A DNA stretch of 64,000 nucleotides from Streptomyces geranii (GTDB lineage Bacteria > Actinomycetota > Actinomycetes > Streptomycetales > Streptomycetaceae), in the NCBI RefSeq assembly GCF_002954775.1, contig NZ_KZ672952.1, positions 1 to 64,000 on the forward strand, read 5' to 3'. Made by a program: the position numbers and the translations under genes. Position 1 is the stretch's first letter; every line of letters begins with the position of its first letter. The notes beneath the pieces are model-generated. The model was not told where the DNA came from. It saw only the letters and a list, made by a program, of their open reading frames with translations, and made no database searches. Shown piece by piece: positions 9,493-18,909 of the stretch.

Positions 9493-9641
9493 CCTCACGC
9501 AGGGCGAGCTCACGCCTGCGCGCGGACGACATTCCCAGCTGGGCGGCCGGGTGGTCCAACCGAACCTCAACACCGCCACAACTGTGCGGCGCGCGGCATC
9601 GCATCGTGATGCCAAGCGTCCTCGGAGAAGAGACAGCCATC

Positions 9642-10022
9642 ATGAACACCCCGCACTGCACTCAGCGGGAGCACCGGTCCGATGCCCTGCGGCCACCCGA
9701 ATCGCTTCTGGCCGCTGCCCGGGCCTTCGTCCTGCTGGGCAGAGCCTGGAGCAGCCTGATCATCGCGGCCTTGGCCAAGGGTCCAGCCGACTTCGCACAG
9801 GTCCGCGATCGAATCCCTGGCATCGGCGACCGCGTGCTCGCCGAACGCCTCCGGGAACTGGCCACGGTCGACCTCGTGACCCGAACTGTCCCGCCGGCCC
9901 CGTCCTCGCGAACCCTCTACGCCCTCTCACCGCACGGCAATGCCTTCCTCATTCCCCTCGCTGCCATGATCGTGTGGGCGGAGGACCACTTCCCTGCGAC
10001 CGACGCACCGGCGTCGGACTGA
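9642..10022 (+). CDS. HxlR-family winged-helix regulator
   Basis: 126 residues. The core LGRAWSSLIIAALAKGPADF followed by R-I-P-G-I-G-D-R-V-L-A-E-R-L-R-E-L matches the HxlR/MarR-like DNA-binding helix and wing. The ATG at 9642 has GGAG at 9624-9627, a rather long spacing, so a start slightly upstream is possible. The N-terminal cysteine often used for redox or electrophile sensing in this family may be C6 (HCTQ). It probably autoregulates and controls the adjacent exporter. Confidence 0.8.
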   Translation: MNTPHCTQREHRSDALRPPESLLAAARAFVLLGRAWSSLIIAALAKGPADFAQVRDRIPGIGDRVLAERLRELATVDLVTRTVPPAPSSRTLYALSPHGNAFLIPLAAMIVWAEDHFPATDAPASD

Positions 10023-10367
10023 CCGCCTTACCAGACCGTCGAGTTCCGTAGCCACGCAGATGCAGGCACCGGCGGTTCCGGGAGCGACGACAAGTGCACC
10101 CGGCGGTCGACAAGCGGCAGGAACAGTGGCCTTCGCGTGTCGCGCGCCCGTTTCGGCGGCTGAAGCCGCGATGAGAGCAACCTGTCAACGAGCACAGCTT
10201 ATTTGCCGCATACGGGATCCCGGTCGCCCAATGAGACAGGCGCGGAGGCTCGCGCGTTGAGCTGTCAACAATTTTGCTGATAGTTCCCTGCGGTGCGCGC
10301 GTGTTCTGTACGCCGCCGGCCTCGGAGTCGGCGGACCGTCCCCCACCCTTGTCTTCAGGGAGTGTTC
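10023..10367 (+). promoter_or_regulatory. Intergenic region with candidate promoter for the DUF3500 operon
   Basis: A plausible promoter is TTGAGC (10257-10262), a 16-nt spacer and GATAGT (10279-10284), 84 nt before the GTG start. The core is unusually AT-rich for this genome. The rest of the 345 bp shows no gene. Confidence 0.4.
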
Positions 10368-11657
10368 GTGAGCAAGCAGAGAACAAGTCGGGCCCGTAAC
10401 CGACGGACCTGGCGAGGCATAGCCAGCGTGGCCGCCGGTGTGGTCCTCGTCGGGGGCGGATTCGTGGCGGCCAACGCCGCGACGACCACGGGCTCCTCGC
10501 AGAAGTCGGCCGCGGGTGCGCACTTCCCGGTCAGCAAGAAGGCCACCGGCACCAAGGCCGTGGTCAGCGCCGCCAACGCGTTCCTCAACACACTGGACGC
10601 CGACCAGCAGGCGGAGGTCCTCCTGGACCTCACCGAGGCGAACGCCACGGCGTGGTCGAACCTGCCGTGCGGCTCGTCCTGCCGTCCCGGCATCGAGCTC
10701 GGCTCCCTGACCGACACCCAACTGGCCGCCGCGCAGCAGCTGTTGAAGGTGGCCACGGGGACCGGCAAGGGCTCCGGGTACGACCAGATCACCCAGATCA
10801 TCAAGGCCGACGACGTGCTCGCCTCGGTGCAGGCCACCAGCTCGGCGGGGACGGGCCCGGCGCCCTCGGACACCGCGTCGAGCACCGCTTCGGCCGACCC
10901 GTCCGCCTCCGACTCGGCCTCGGCCGACCCGAGTTCGTCGGCCACCGACGCCCCGACCGGCGCCCCGCCCTCAGGCGGCACCGGCGGGGGCGGCTCCTTC
11001 GGCTACGGCAGCGGCCTCTACTACATGGCGTTCCTGGGCACCCCCTCGGCGGACGGCACCTGGCAGCTGCACTTCGGCGGTCACCACCTCGCCGTGGACC
11101 TCACCTACAAGAAGGGCAAGGTCGCAGGCGCCAGCCCCTTCTTCCTCGGTGTCGAGCCCACCAGCTGGACCGCCGACGACGGCACCACGTACACGCCGCT
11201 GGAGGAACAGCGCAACGGCCTGCTCGCGCTGACCGGCAGCCTGAGCACGGAGCAGCTGGCCGCCGCCAAGCTGTCCGCGACGTACAACGACGTGCTCCTC
11301 GGCCCGGGCGAGGACGGCCAGTTCCCGGAGACCAAGGAAGGCATCAAGGTCAGCGAACTGTCGCCCAAGCAGAAGCAGCTGGTCCTGAAGGCGATCCGTC
11401 CCTGGGTCGCCAACGTGGACGACGCCACCGCGAAGCAGCTCATGAAGACCTATGAGCGTGAGCTGAACGAGACGTACGTCGCCTACTCCGGCGGCACCGC
11501 CCTCGACACCCAGGGCGACTACGTGCGTATCGACGGCCCCGGCGTGTGGGTCGAGTTCGTCTGCCAGAACGGCCTCGTCATCCAGGGCAAGGTCCATTAC
11601 CACACGGTGTACCGCGACCACACCCGCGACTACGGCAGCGAGTTCTCCTTCTCATGA
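10368..11657 (+). CDS. Secreted DUF3500-family protein
   Basis: 429 residues. A twin-basic N-terminus followed by a hydrophobic stretch and A-N-A-A-T marks a Sec/Tat-like signal peptide (about 1-36). The mature part has the two halves of DUF3500, separated by a low-complexity Ser/Ala/Asp/Pro linker (about residues 165-205) and a Gly-rich segment; the second half begins GLYYMAFLGTPSADGTWQLH. The GTG at 10368 follows AGGGAGTGTTC. The stop overlaps the next start (ATGA), so it is translationally coupled to the HupE-like gene. The family function is unknown. Confidence 0.8.
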   Translation: MSKQRTSRARNRRTWRGIASVAAGVVLVGGGFVAANAATTTGSSQKSAAGAHFPVSKKATGTKAVVSAANAFLNTLDADQQAEVLLDLTEANATAWSNLPCGSSCRPGIELGSLTDTQLAAAQQLLKVATGTGKGSGYDQITQIIKADDVLASVQATSSAGTGPAPSDTASSTASADPSASDSASADPSSSATDAPTGAPPSGGTGGGGSFGYGSGLYYMAFLGTPSADGTWQLHFGGHHLAVDLTYKKGKVAGASPFFLGVEPTSWTADDGTTYTPLEEQRNGLLALTGSLSTEQLAAAKLSATYNDVLLGPGEDGQFPETKEGIKVSELSPKQKQLVLKAIRPWVANVDDATAKQLMKTYERELNETYVAYSGGTALDTQGDYVRIDGPGVWVEFVCQNGLVIQGKVHYHTVYRDHTRDYGSEFSFS

Positions 11658-13114
11658 ACCGACCGCGAAACTGGCTGACCACAGCACTCCGCCTGGTGGC
11701 CGGGATCGCGATCGCGGTACCGGCGGCGCTCCTTCTGGGGGCGTCGCCGGCCGCCGCGCATCCGATGCCGCACTCCGTGGTCCAGCTCGACGTGTACCAG
11801 GACTCGGTCACCGCACGCCTCGAACTGCCCGTCGGCGACCTCGCCTCGGCCAGCGGCATCGACCTGAGCACGATCAAGTCGTCGGCCCTGTCCACCAAGG
11901 CAGGCGCCGTCCGCACCTACCTCGCCCAGCACATCCACCCGAGCACACCGGGGGGCGAGGGATGGCAGGTGGACATCGGCGCGCTGAGCCTCGGCCGCAC
12001 CCAGCAGACCTCCACCGGCCCCTACCGCGAGCTGACCGCCGAGGCCGTATTCACCCCGCCGGCCGGCGCCGACGTACGGCACTTCACCTTCGACTACGAC
12101 GTCATCGTCCATCAAGTCATCACGCACACAGCCCTGGTGACGGTACGTCAGGACTGGGCCCGCGGGCAGATCGACGACGCGGGCACCACCCAGGTCGGCA
12201 CCATCCGGGTCGACACCCGCACCATGAAGGTCCCGGCCCTGAAGGTCGACCTCGGTGAAGGCAGCGCCTGGCGCGGCTTCGTCGCCATGGTGGAGCTGGG
12301 CGGCGACCACATCCTCACCGGCACCGACCACCTCCTCTTCCTGCTAATCCTGCTCCTGCCCGCGCCGCTCGCGGCCACCGCGGGACGGTGGAACGGGCTG
12401 GTCGGCGCACGTTCCGCGCTCGGCCGGATCGGCCGCGTCACGCTCGCCTTCACCGCCGGGCACTCCCTGGCGCTGGCCGCGACCGCGCTCGGCCGCCTGG
12501 ACATCCCGGACTGGCCGGTCGAGGCGTTCATCGCGCTGAGCATCCTCATCGGCGCCGTGCACGCGATCCGCCCGCTCTTCCCCGGCCGCGAGGCGCTCGT
12601 GGCCGGGCTCTTCGGGCTCGGTCACGGCATGGCGTTCTCCTTCGTCCTGGCCGAGATGCACCTGTCCACCGGACAGCTCGTGACCAGCCTTCTCGGCTTC
12701 AACCTCGGCATCGAACTGGTCCAGCTCCTCCTGGTCTGCCTGGCCCTGCCCTCGCTGCTGGTCCTCGCCCGCCTGCGCGTCCAGCCCGTACTGCGGCTGG
12801 CCGGTGCCCTGCTCACCGGCACGGCGGCACTCGGCTGGCTGGCCGACCGCCTCGGTCTGCCCAACCCCGTCGCCCGGACGGCCGACAGCGCCGGATCCCA
12901 CACCACCGCGATGCTGGCCGCCCTCACGGTGACCGCACTCGCCGCCACCGCCTGGACCCTGACCACCCGTCGGCACGCACGGCCCGGATCGGCCGAGTCA
13001 CCGGCGGTGACCTGTCCCGAGGGTGAAGGACGACACACGGCGCCGACATGTGAGCCGCCCAATCGGGACCAGGCGGTGGACACCGCCGACTCGGCGACGG
13101 CGCAGAGGGGTTGA
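11654..13114 (+). CDS. HupE/UreJ-family membrane protein
   Basis: 486 residues: a signal peptide ending near A-A-A-H-P-M-P-H, an extracytoplasmic domain (about 35-205), then six or seven TM segments with the HupE/UreJ motif G-G-D-H-I-L-T-G-T-D-H-L-L-F-L-L, H-S-L-A-L-A and a further G-H-G-M-A-F. His-rich HupE/UreJ proteins are linked to Ni or Co uptake; this longer two-part form is of uncertain role. It overlaps the DUF3500 gene by 4 nt, so the secreted protein and the membrane protein are probably made together. Confidence 0.8.
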   Translation: MNRPRNWLTTALRLVAGIAIAVPAALLLGASPAAAHPMPHSVVQLDVYQDSVTARLELPVGDLASASGIDLSTIKSSALSTKAGAVRTYLAQHIHPSTPGGEGWQVDIGALSLGRTQQTSTGPYRELTAEAVFTPPAGADVRHFTFDYDVIVHQVITHTALVTVRQDWARGQIDDAGTTQVGTIRVDTRTMKVPALKVDLGEGSAWRGFVAMVELGGDHILTGTDHLLFLLILLLPAPLAATAGRWNGLVGARSALGRIGRVTLAFTAGHSLALAATALGRLDIPDWPVEAFIALSILIGAVHAIRPLFPGREALVAGLFGLGHGMAFSFVLAEMHLSTGQLVTSLLGFNLGIELVQLLLVCLALPSLLVLARLRVQPVLRLAGALLTGTAALGWLADRLGLPNPVARTADSAGSHTTAMLAALTVTALAATAWTLTTRRHARPGSAESPAVTCPEGEGRHTAPTCEPPNRDQAVDTADSATAQRG

Positions 13115-13771
13115 GCCTCGGGCCGATGATCAGGTGGCGGCGCCGGAAGGCAGGGGTGTCGTTCGCAACAGCAGGTCGGCCCCCTTGCGACCGCGGCTCG
13201 TCGACACATCGGGCGATCCAGGCCCGGGCGCGAGCCGGATGCCGGTGATCACGGTCGGCGCGGCACGGCCCCTGGAATTCGCCGGGCAGCTGCGCGGCCT
13301 CGGCCGGCTTCGTCCGCCGACCAGGTCCCGGAGCTCTCCGCGACCTGGTCGGCCTCGGGGCGTGGATCACGGAGCGGTGCCCCGCACACCGGCACGGCCG
13401 GTGCCTGACTTCGACACGAGGCGCCGGGTCGACCCGGTTGCGCCGACCCGGCGTTCACCGAACAGCCGTCACAAGGGAACGCCCCGGCAACGACCGCTGA
13501 ACTGACGCCCGTCTCCGCACACTCGATAACGAGGCAGCGCTCGTCTCCAGGACGAGGTTCTCACGTGGCTCCAGGTCGACTCGGATGCGGAATATGGCAC
13601 AGCGCACCGCCCATGGGTGACGCAGGATCCGCGCATACACAGAGCAGATGGCGGTTCTTGTCCGTTCGGCAACGGATCCTTGGTATCGGGGCACTTCGGG
13701 GCGGAAATTGGCAGGGCCAGTCCGGGAGCGTGCCGCACCACTCGTGCGGCACGGTCGCGAAAGGAAGCTCT
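13115..13771. other. Gene-poor stretch
   Basis: About 650 bp with no convincing intact gene. On the minus strand around 13130-13260 a frame reads a protein-like segment (TVITGIRLAPGPGSPD and onward) ending in a stop; it could be the tail of a lost gene but is not recognisable. The AAAGGAAG ribosome site of the following gene lies at the right end. Confidence 0.4.
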
Positions 13772-15097
13772 GTGAACGCCCCTACCGCCGTGGCACCGAT
13801 TCCAGCCTCCCCGGATCGTCGCACGGCCACACTGGTCATGGCCTGTGTCGGCGTGTTCGACCTGGCGGGCATGGCCTCGGCAGGCAGCAACGCCTTCCGC
13901 CAACTCGGCGCGGCGCTCGACCCGGCAGTACTGGGCGCCGTCCTCTCCACGCGAGCCATGAGCACCCTGCCTGGGCACCTCTCGGATGCGGGTCTGACCG
14001 GGGCGACGGCCAGGAACATCACCGAAACCGCCGCCGACAGCGGCCTGAGCGCCGTGGCCCGCATGCATCTGGGCGCCGACCGTGGCCGTGTCCTGGCGGC
14101 ACTGGGCGATTCGTTCCTCGGCGGCCTACGGCTGTGCCTGACGGTCAGCGCCAGCCTGCTCCTGCCGACCGCGCCGGCGGCCACGGTCCTGATCCGCCGC
14201 CCTCGCCCCTCGGCCGTCCCGGAATCCGGCACGGCACCCGACGGGACACCGAAGACGTCGCCCGACCAGGCGACGCACACCACCGCGGAGACCGCGCACC
14301 TCCCGTCGGCTCCCCGGCCGCCCGGCCCGCGGCTCTCGGGTCGGGTGCGCGACACGGACGGGAACGGCATGGCGGGTGCGACGCTGACACTGCTCTCGCC
14401 GGTCGGACGCCGGCTGGAGCGGACCGTGGCGCGCGGCGACGGCAGTTTTCGCCTGGACGTTCCCGGGCCCGGGGCCTACTTCCTGGTCGCCGCGGCCTCC
14501 GGTCACCGGACGCGGGCGGGAACACTGCTGCTCGGGACGGAGCCGACGGTGTACGACGTCGTCCTGCCCTCGGGCCGCGGGCCGGCGGGCACGGTGACCG
14601 ACGAGGAGCACAGGCAGCCCCTGAAGGCGGCCTCCGTCACCGTGACAGACGTGCGCGGCGCGGTACTCGCGGCCGGCCTCACCGACGAGAACGGCCGGTT
14701 CGCCTTCCGGGAACTGCCGTATGCCGACGGCACGGTGGAGGTGCGGGCGACCGCCACCGGCTTCCGGCCGACCGCGCTTCCACTCCGACTGTCCGAAGCC
14801 GGCACCGCCAGGGTGCATCTGCGGCTGCGGCCGAGCGCACAGCTGCGGGGAACCGTGCTCAGCGGCCCCGACCACACGCCCCTGGCGGATGCGCGGGTGA
14901 CGCTGGTGAACGCCTTCGGCGATGTCGTGGCCGACGTGATCACCGCAGCGGACGGCGACTACGCGTTCACCGACCCGGACGCCGGCGAATACACGGTCGT
15001 CGCAGCCGGATTCCCGCCGGTGACCGTGCACGTGACGGTGGGCAGCGGCCACGACCGGGACGGCCTGGACCCCGAACCGGCCCGTCCCGAAATCTGA
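13772..15097 (+). pseudogene. Internally deleted MFS transporter fused to carboxypeptidase-regulatory-like repeats
   Basis: An open frame of 441 residues from a GTG at 13772 (AAAGGAAG upstream). Residues 1-29 match the first residues of the MFS protein at 16651-18273 (DRRTATLVMACVGVF against DRRAATIVMACLGVF). Residue 30 onward jumps straight to its last membrane segments (LAGMASAGSNAFRQ against LAGMASAANNAFRQ). Relative to that paralogue, about 365 central codons are missing in frame. The C-terminal 260 residues hold three beta-sandwich repeats of the carboxypeptidase regulatory-like type (LSGRVRDTDGNGMAGA; AGTVTDEEHRQPLKAA; LRGTVLSGPDHTPLAD). Transport must be lost, but a small membrane-anchored repeat protein could still be made. 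Confidence 0.75.
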
Positions 15098-15300
15098 CCG
15101 ACACTTCCCCAGACGTATCGGACGGGTCCGCCCGCGCGGAGCGCCCGTACCGGTACGGGCGCCTTCCGTGGGGACGGGACGGCGCCCCGCGCGAGACCCG
15201 GGACCGTACTTCCCCAGCGGCTCCCGGGTCTCCCCGCGACAGACAGGCACCGGGCCCCGACCACCCGCCCCGACACCGAGCCTTGGAACAGGACATACCT

Positions 15301-16263
15301 GTGGACTCCCCAGAACGCGACGCTCTCGACGCACTCGACCTCCGGCTGCTGCGGGCCCTCCAGATCGACGCGCGCGCCTCGTTCAGCCGTATCGGAGCCG
15401 CGCTGGGCGTCTCCGACCGGACGGTCGCCCGGCGCTTCAAGCGACTGTGCGACCTCGCGAACCTGCGGGTGGTCGGGGTGACCGACGATCGCGGGCCGGG
15501 CGGAGTCAGCAGCTGGATCGTCCGGCTGGGCTGTGCGCCCGATGTCGCCGAGAGACTGGCGGACACGCTGGCCCGGCGCCCCGACACCGTCTACGTCGCT
15601 GTGGCCTCCGGCGGCACCGAGGTGGTGTGCGGTGTGCGCGACGGGGACGGGCTCGTCCTGGACCGGCTCCAGCGCAGCGCGGAGATCTCCTCGATCAGCG
15701 CCCACCGCCTGCTGCGTTCCTTCCACCAGGGCCCGCTCGGCCGGGTGCATCGCATCGACGCGCTCACCCCGGACCAGGAGGCCGCCCTGCGCCCTGCGCC
15801 CGCGGAGCCGTCCGGCGGAACGATCCCCCGGTCGGCTGCGGACGACGTGCTCCTGGCAGCCCTGCGACGCGACGGACGAACTCCGCTCACCGAACTCGGC
15901 CAGGTCACCGGCCAGTCGGAGTCGACCGTCCGCCGCCGGCTGGAGCGCCTGCGCTCGACCGGTGTCCTCCAGTACGCCGTGCAGTTCGACCATGAGCACT
16001 TCGACCACGGGTTCCGGGTGCTGCTGTGGCTCACCGTCGCCCCCGCCCACCTGACCCGCGTCGGGCTCGAACTCGTCGGCCACCGCGAGGTGAGCTTCGC
16101 CGCGGCCGTCACAGGCGACTCCAACGTCGTTGTCTCCACGTACTTCGCCACGCGCACAGAGCGTTACGCCTACCTCATCAGCGGCCTCCGGGACATCGAG
16201 GGCATCGGGAGGGTGGAGACTGCGTCCGTCCTGCGCCAGGTCAAACAGCTCGCACACCCCTAG
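15301..16263 (+). CDS. Lrp/AsnC-family regulator (two-domain form)
   Basis: 320 residues, longer than the usual 150-residue Lrp because the HTH plus ligand-binding unit is present twice: HTH 1 at about 12-65 (LDLRLLRALQIDARASFSRI), HTH 2 at about 180-225 (LLAALRRDGRTPLTELGQVT). The GTG at 15301 follows GGAACAGGA. It sits 200 bp after the deleted MFS gene on the same strand and is a paralogue of the regulator at 18910. In the second copy the regulator faces an intact MFS gene, so the pair probably arose as an MFS plus regulator module. Confidence 0.85.
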   Translation: MDSPERDALDALDLRLLRALQIDARASFSRIGAALGVSDRTVARRFKRLCDLANLRVVGVTDDRGPGGVSSWIVRLGCAPDVAERLADTLARRPDTVYVAVASGGTEVVCGVRDGDGLVLDRLQRSAEISSISAHRLLRSFHQGPLGRVHRIDALTPDQEAALRPAPAEPSGGTIPRSAADDVLLAALRRDGRTPLTELGQVTGQSESTVRRRLERLRSTGVLQYAVQFDHEHFDHGFRVLLWLTVAPAHLTRVGLELVGHREVSFAAAVTGDSNVVVSTYFATRTERYAYLISGLRDIEGIGRVETASVLRQVKQLAHP

Positions 16264-16283
16264 ATGAGTAGTTCTGATGTGGC

Positions 16284-16485
16284 TCAGTGGTCGTAGGCGA
16301 CCAGTGAGCGGGTGATGGGTACGTCCGCTGGGCCACCGGACGCCGACGCCGTCGATGGTGCGTCCGCCGTGCTGTTCGAGGTCGAGTTGGCCCTTGAGGG
16401 TGTCGTTGACCGACTCGATCAGCTGGCGGACCGTCTTGAGCAGGGGCTCGGCCAGGTGCAGGATGCTGCGGGCGGCGAGGAAACA
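16284..16485 (-). pseudogene. IS982-family transposase C-terminal remnant
   Basis: The minus strand reads TVRQLIESVNDTLKGQLDLE followed by Q-H-G-G-R-T, typical of IS982-family transposases. It then shifts frame and recovers the family ending P-I-T-R-S-L-V-A-Y-D-H-stop (stop at 16284-16286). The expected central part of the tail (the A-I-W-H-N region) is missing, and there is no 5' part. It is a dead fragment inserted between the two convergent genes. Confidence 0.7.
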
Positions 16486-16559
16486 CCCTGCTGGGAGCCC
16501 GCCGCTGAGTCATCGAATACGGCACCCTCGGACGCGGCGACAACCCCGGCATGGCATGG

Positions 16560-16612
16560 GAGAGGGGCATCGCCTCGGACCGGTGTGATCGGTCCGGGGC
16601 GATGCCCCTCTC
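16560..16612. terminator. Bidirectional hairpin terminator
   Basis: A 22-23 bp stem (arms 16560-16582 and 16590-16612, one wobble pair) with a 7-nt loop. It lies between the convergent Lrp/AsnC gene (plus) and MFS gene (minus) and probably serves both. Confidence 0.8.
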
Positions 16613-16650
16613 CTCGCATCCGCAGGTCAGCGGTACCGCCGACCTGGAGG

Positions 16651-18273
16651 CTAAGCGGAGGCCGCCGCCTGGGGGGCCTTCTGCGCCGAGGCCTCCGGGC
16701 CGCCGTGCTGTGCCGTGCCTGCGCGCTTCGCCGCACCCACCGCCGTCTGCTGGGGACGGCTCAGCAGGGTGACCGCGCACACGGCCGCGATCAGCACCAG
16801 CGCCGCCGCCACGATGAGACACAGCCGCATGCCGTCAACGAGGGAGTCGCCCAGGGCGCCGTAGACCTGACCGGCGGTGGAGCCGAGGTCCATCCCGGCG
16901 ACCGCGCCCAGGCCACCGTCCTTGGCGGTGGCGACAATGGTGTGGGCCTGGGCGCCCGTCACACCGGCGTCGGCGAGGTGACCGGGCAGGGTGTGCACGG
17001 CGCGGGTGGACAGCAGGGCGCCCAGGACGGCCGGGCCGAGCGCCCCACCGACCTGGCGGAAGGCGTTGTTCGCGGCCGAGGCCATGCCGGCCAGCTGGTG
17101 CGGCACGGCGGCGACGGCGGTGGCCGTCATCGGGGTGGTGACCAGGCCGAGACCGACGCCCAGCACGATCAGCCGCCAGGCGATGGAGCCGTAGGAGGTG
17201 TCGGCATCGAGGTTGGTCATGGCCAGCAGGGACCCGGCGATCAGCACCAGCCCGCCGGTGATCATCCAACGGGCCTGGACACGGTGCATGAGGCGGCCGG
17301 CCGGAGCGCCGGCCACGATCGCGGCGACCGGGACCAACAGCAGGCGGGCGCCTGCCTCCAGGGTGCCGAGCTGCTGGACCATGCCGAAGTACAGGCTGAG
17401 GACGAAGAAGAAGCCGATCAGCCCCAGGAAGATGATCAGGGCGATGAGGGCGGTGGCGGTGAACGCCGCACTGCGGAAGACGGCGAGGTCCAGCATGGGG
17501 CTGGCGCTGCGCTTCTCCGCGACGACGAACGCGATCAGCGCGACGACGCCCAGGGCGAGGGCGGCGACCACCTTCGGTGTGGTGAAGGAGTCGGCGCCGC
17601 CCTCGATCACGCCGTAGACCAGGGCGGTGACGCCGACGGCCGCGGTGATCTGGCCGGGCCAGTCGAGCTTGCGCCCGTACGGGGCGCGCGAGTCGGTCAG
17701 CAGCGGGGCGGCGACGGCCATCGCGACCAGGGAGAGGGGGATGGACAGCAGGTAGATCCAGCGCCACGAGTAGTGGTCGAGGATCACGCCGGCGATGACC
17801 GGGCCGACCGCCAGGGCCGCGAGCAGGGCCATGGCCCACATGCCGATGAACTTGCCGCGCTCACGAAAGTCGGGGACCGCGTGGCTGATCAGCGCCAGCG
17901 TGGTGGGCAGCAGGGCCGCCGAACCCAGGCCCGCCAGTGCCTGGCCCGCCCACAGGGTCTCGATGTTGTGCGCGCACAGGGCGACGGCCGCGCCGGCCGC
18001 GCTGAAGAACAGGCCGGCTTGGAAGACCTTCTTGCGGCCGTGGACGTCGCCGAACACGCCGGCAGTCAGGATGAAGGCGGCCATGGGAAGGACGAACGCG
18101 TCCTGGACCCAGGACAGTTGCGCGGTCGAGGTGTTCAGCGCCCGCTGGATGGCGGGCAGGCTGACGGCGACCGTGGTGATCGGCAGATAGGCGACGAACA
18201 CGCCGAGGCAGGCCATGACGATGGTGGCCGCCCGCCTGTCCGTCGACCCGCTCGCCGGTGTGGTGACGTTCAC
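16651..18273 (-). CDS. MFS drug exporter, DHA2 (14-TM)
   Basis: 540 residues. The GTG at 18273 follows GGAGAGTTTCC. TM1 has A-Y-L-P-I-T-T-V-A-V-S-L-P, a variant of the usual L-D-x-T-I-V-N-V-A-L-P. Motif A is GVFGDVHGRKKVF; about 14 hydrophobic segments follow, and the C-terminal 40 residues are Ala/Gln-rich and presumably cytoplasmic. It is divergent in orientation from the Lrp/AsnC gene at 18910, its likely regulator. It is the intact relative of the internally deleted transporter at 13772. Confidence 0.9.
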   Translation of the reverse strand: MNVTTPASGSTDRRAATIVMACLGVFVAYLPITTVAVSLPAIQRALNTSTAQLSWVQDAFVLPMAAFILTAGVFGDVHGRKKVFQAGLFFSAAGAAVALCAHNIETLWAGQALAGLGSAALLPTTLALISHAVPDFRERGKFIGMWAMALLAALAVGPVIAGVILDHYSWRWIYLLSIPLSLVAMAVAAPLLTDSRAPYGRKLDWPGQITAAVGVTALVYGVIEGGADSFTTPKVVAALALGVVALIAFVVAEKRSASPMLDLAVFRSAAFTATALIALIIFLGLIGFFFVLSLYFGMVQQLGTLEAGARLLLVPVAAIVAGAPAGRLMHRVQARWMITGGLVLIAGSLLAMTNLDADTSYGSIAWRLIVLGVGLGLVTTPMTATAVAAVPHQLAGMASAANNAFRQVGGALGPAVLGALLSTRAVHTLPGHLADAGVTGAQAHTIVATAKDGGLGAVAGMDLGSTAGQVYGALGDSLVDGMRLCLIVAAALVLIAAVCAVTLLSRPQQTAVGAAKRAGTAQHGGPEASAQKAPQAAASA

Positions 18274-18564
18274 GGAAACTCTCCGTTTTCTCCCGTGCGG
18301 CATGGTGAGCCGCAATCGGTTGGATGGGGAGGGATGGGTGGTACTCAGGGGCCGCGATGCGGAAGCGTGCAGCCCGTGCCTGGCGGACGCAGTCGGACAG
18401 GTGTGCGGCTGGGCTCGGTCACGGACGCGCTCGAACGGGGCCCTGACGAAAGCGGCGCCCATCCGTCCGGCCGGGGGGATGTCGAGCAGAAGCTGTCGGC
18501 GGCGCAGCGCGGCCCGGAGGCCCGGAGCGCCAGCGGGGGATGCGAGGACGGCGCTCCGGGCCGG

Positions 18565-18795
18565 TCAGGGGGTGACGACGGCGCCCGGGTCGGCGCTTGG
18601 CCCGCGGGCTCCCGGGAGCGCCGCCGCGTTCGCCGGGGCAATCTCACCGATCACCCGCCGGATGCGGGAGAGACCGTCGAGTGGAAGCACCGTCCGGTGG
18701 GACGACACCACGCCCGCCGCGGTGAGGTGCATCAGCAGGACGAAGGTGCCGATACAGGCCACAGTCGGCGCCAGCCGCGTGCTCATGGGAGTCAC
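18565..18795 (-). pseudogene. Short membrane ORF, possible stub of a further MFS gene
   Basis: A 60-76-residue frame starting at a GTG (18795, AAAGGG just upstream) or ATG (18786). It begins MSTRLAPTVACIGTFVLLMH followed by L-T-A-A-G-V-V, which looks like the start and TM1 of an MFS transporter. It then runs into a short unconserved tail (LPLDGLSRIRRVIGEIAP). It is divergent from the Lrp/AsnC gene, in the position expected for that regulator's original target. A genuine small membrane protein is also possible. Confidence 0.35.
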
Positions 18796-18840
18796 GCCCT
18801 TTCTTGAGAACACAACCAGCATCCACCCCGTATCCCAAAA

Positions 18841-18855
18841 CTATGAACTCCATAG
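18841..18855. promoter_or_regulatory. Candidate operator of the Lrp/AsnC regulator
   Basis: A perfect inverted repeat CTATG-N5-CATAG, flanked on both sides by CCCAAAAC-like sequence, in an AT-rich patch (about 18825-18880). It lies between the divergent short MFS-like ORF and the Lrp/AsnC gene. The spacing and symmetry fit an autoregulatory Lrp/AsnC site. Confidence 0.4.
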
Positions 18856-18909
18856 CCCAAAACGAATAAGAACTTCCAAGCAGTCACAGTCCTATGTCAG
18901 ACTCCTCCA

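Noticed and set aside
10860..10975. Short GAC/TCG-rich repeats
   Set aside because: They encode the Ser/Ala/Asp linker of the secreted DUF3500 protein and have no regular unit.
13648..15300. In-frame upstream extension of the Lrp/AsnC gene at 15301
   Set aside because: Arg/Gly-rich shadow of the deleted MFS gene; the GTG at 15301 has a ribosome site and begins the HTH.
16312..18807. 831-residue plus-strand open frame
   Set aside because: Antisense shadow of the MFS exporter: low-complexity Gly/Asp/Arg sequence without domains, while the opposite strand has clear transporter motifs and a ribosome site.
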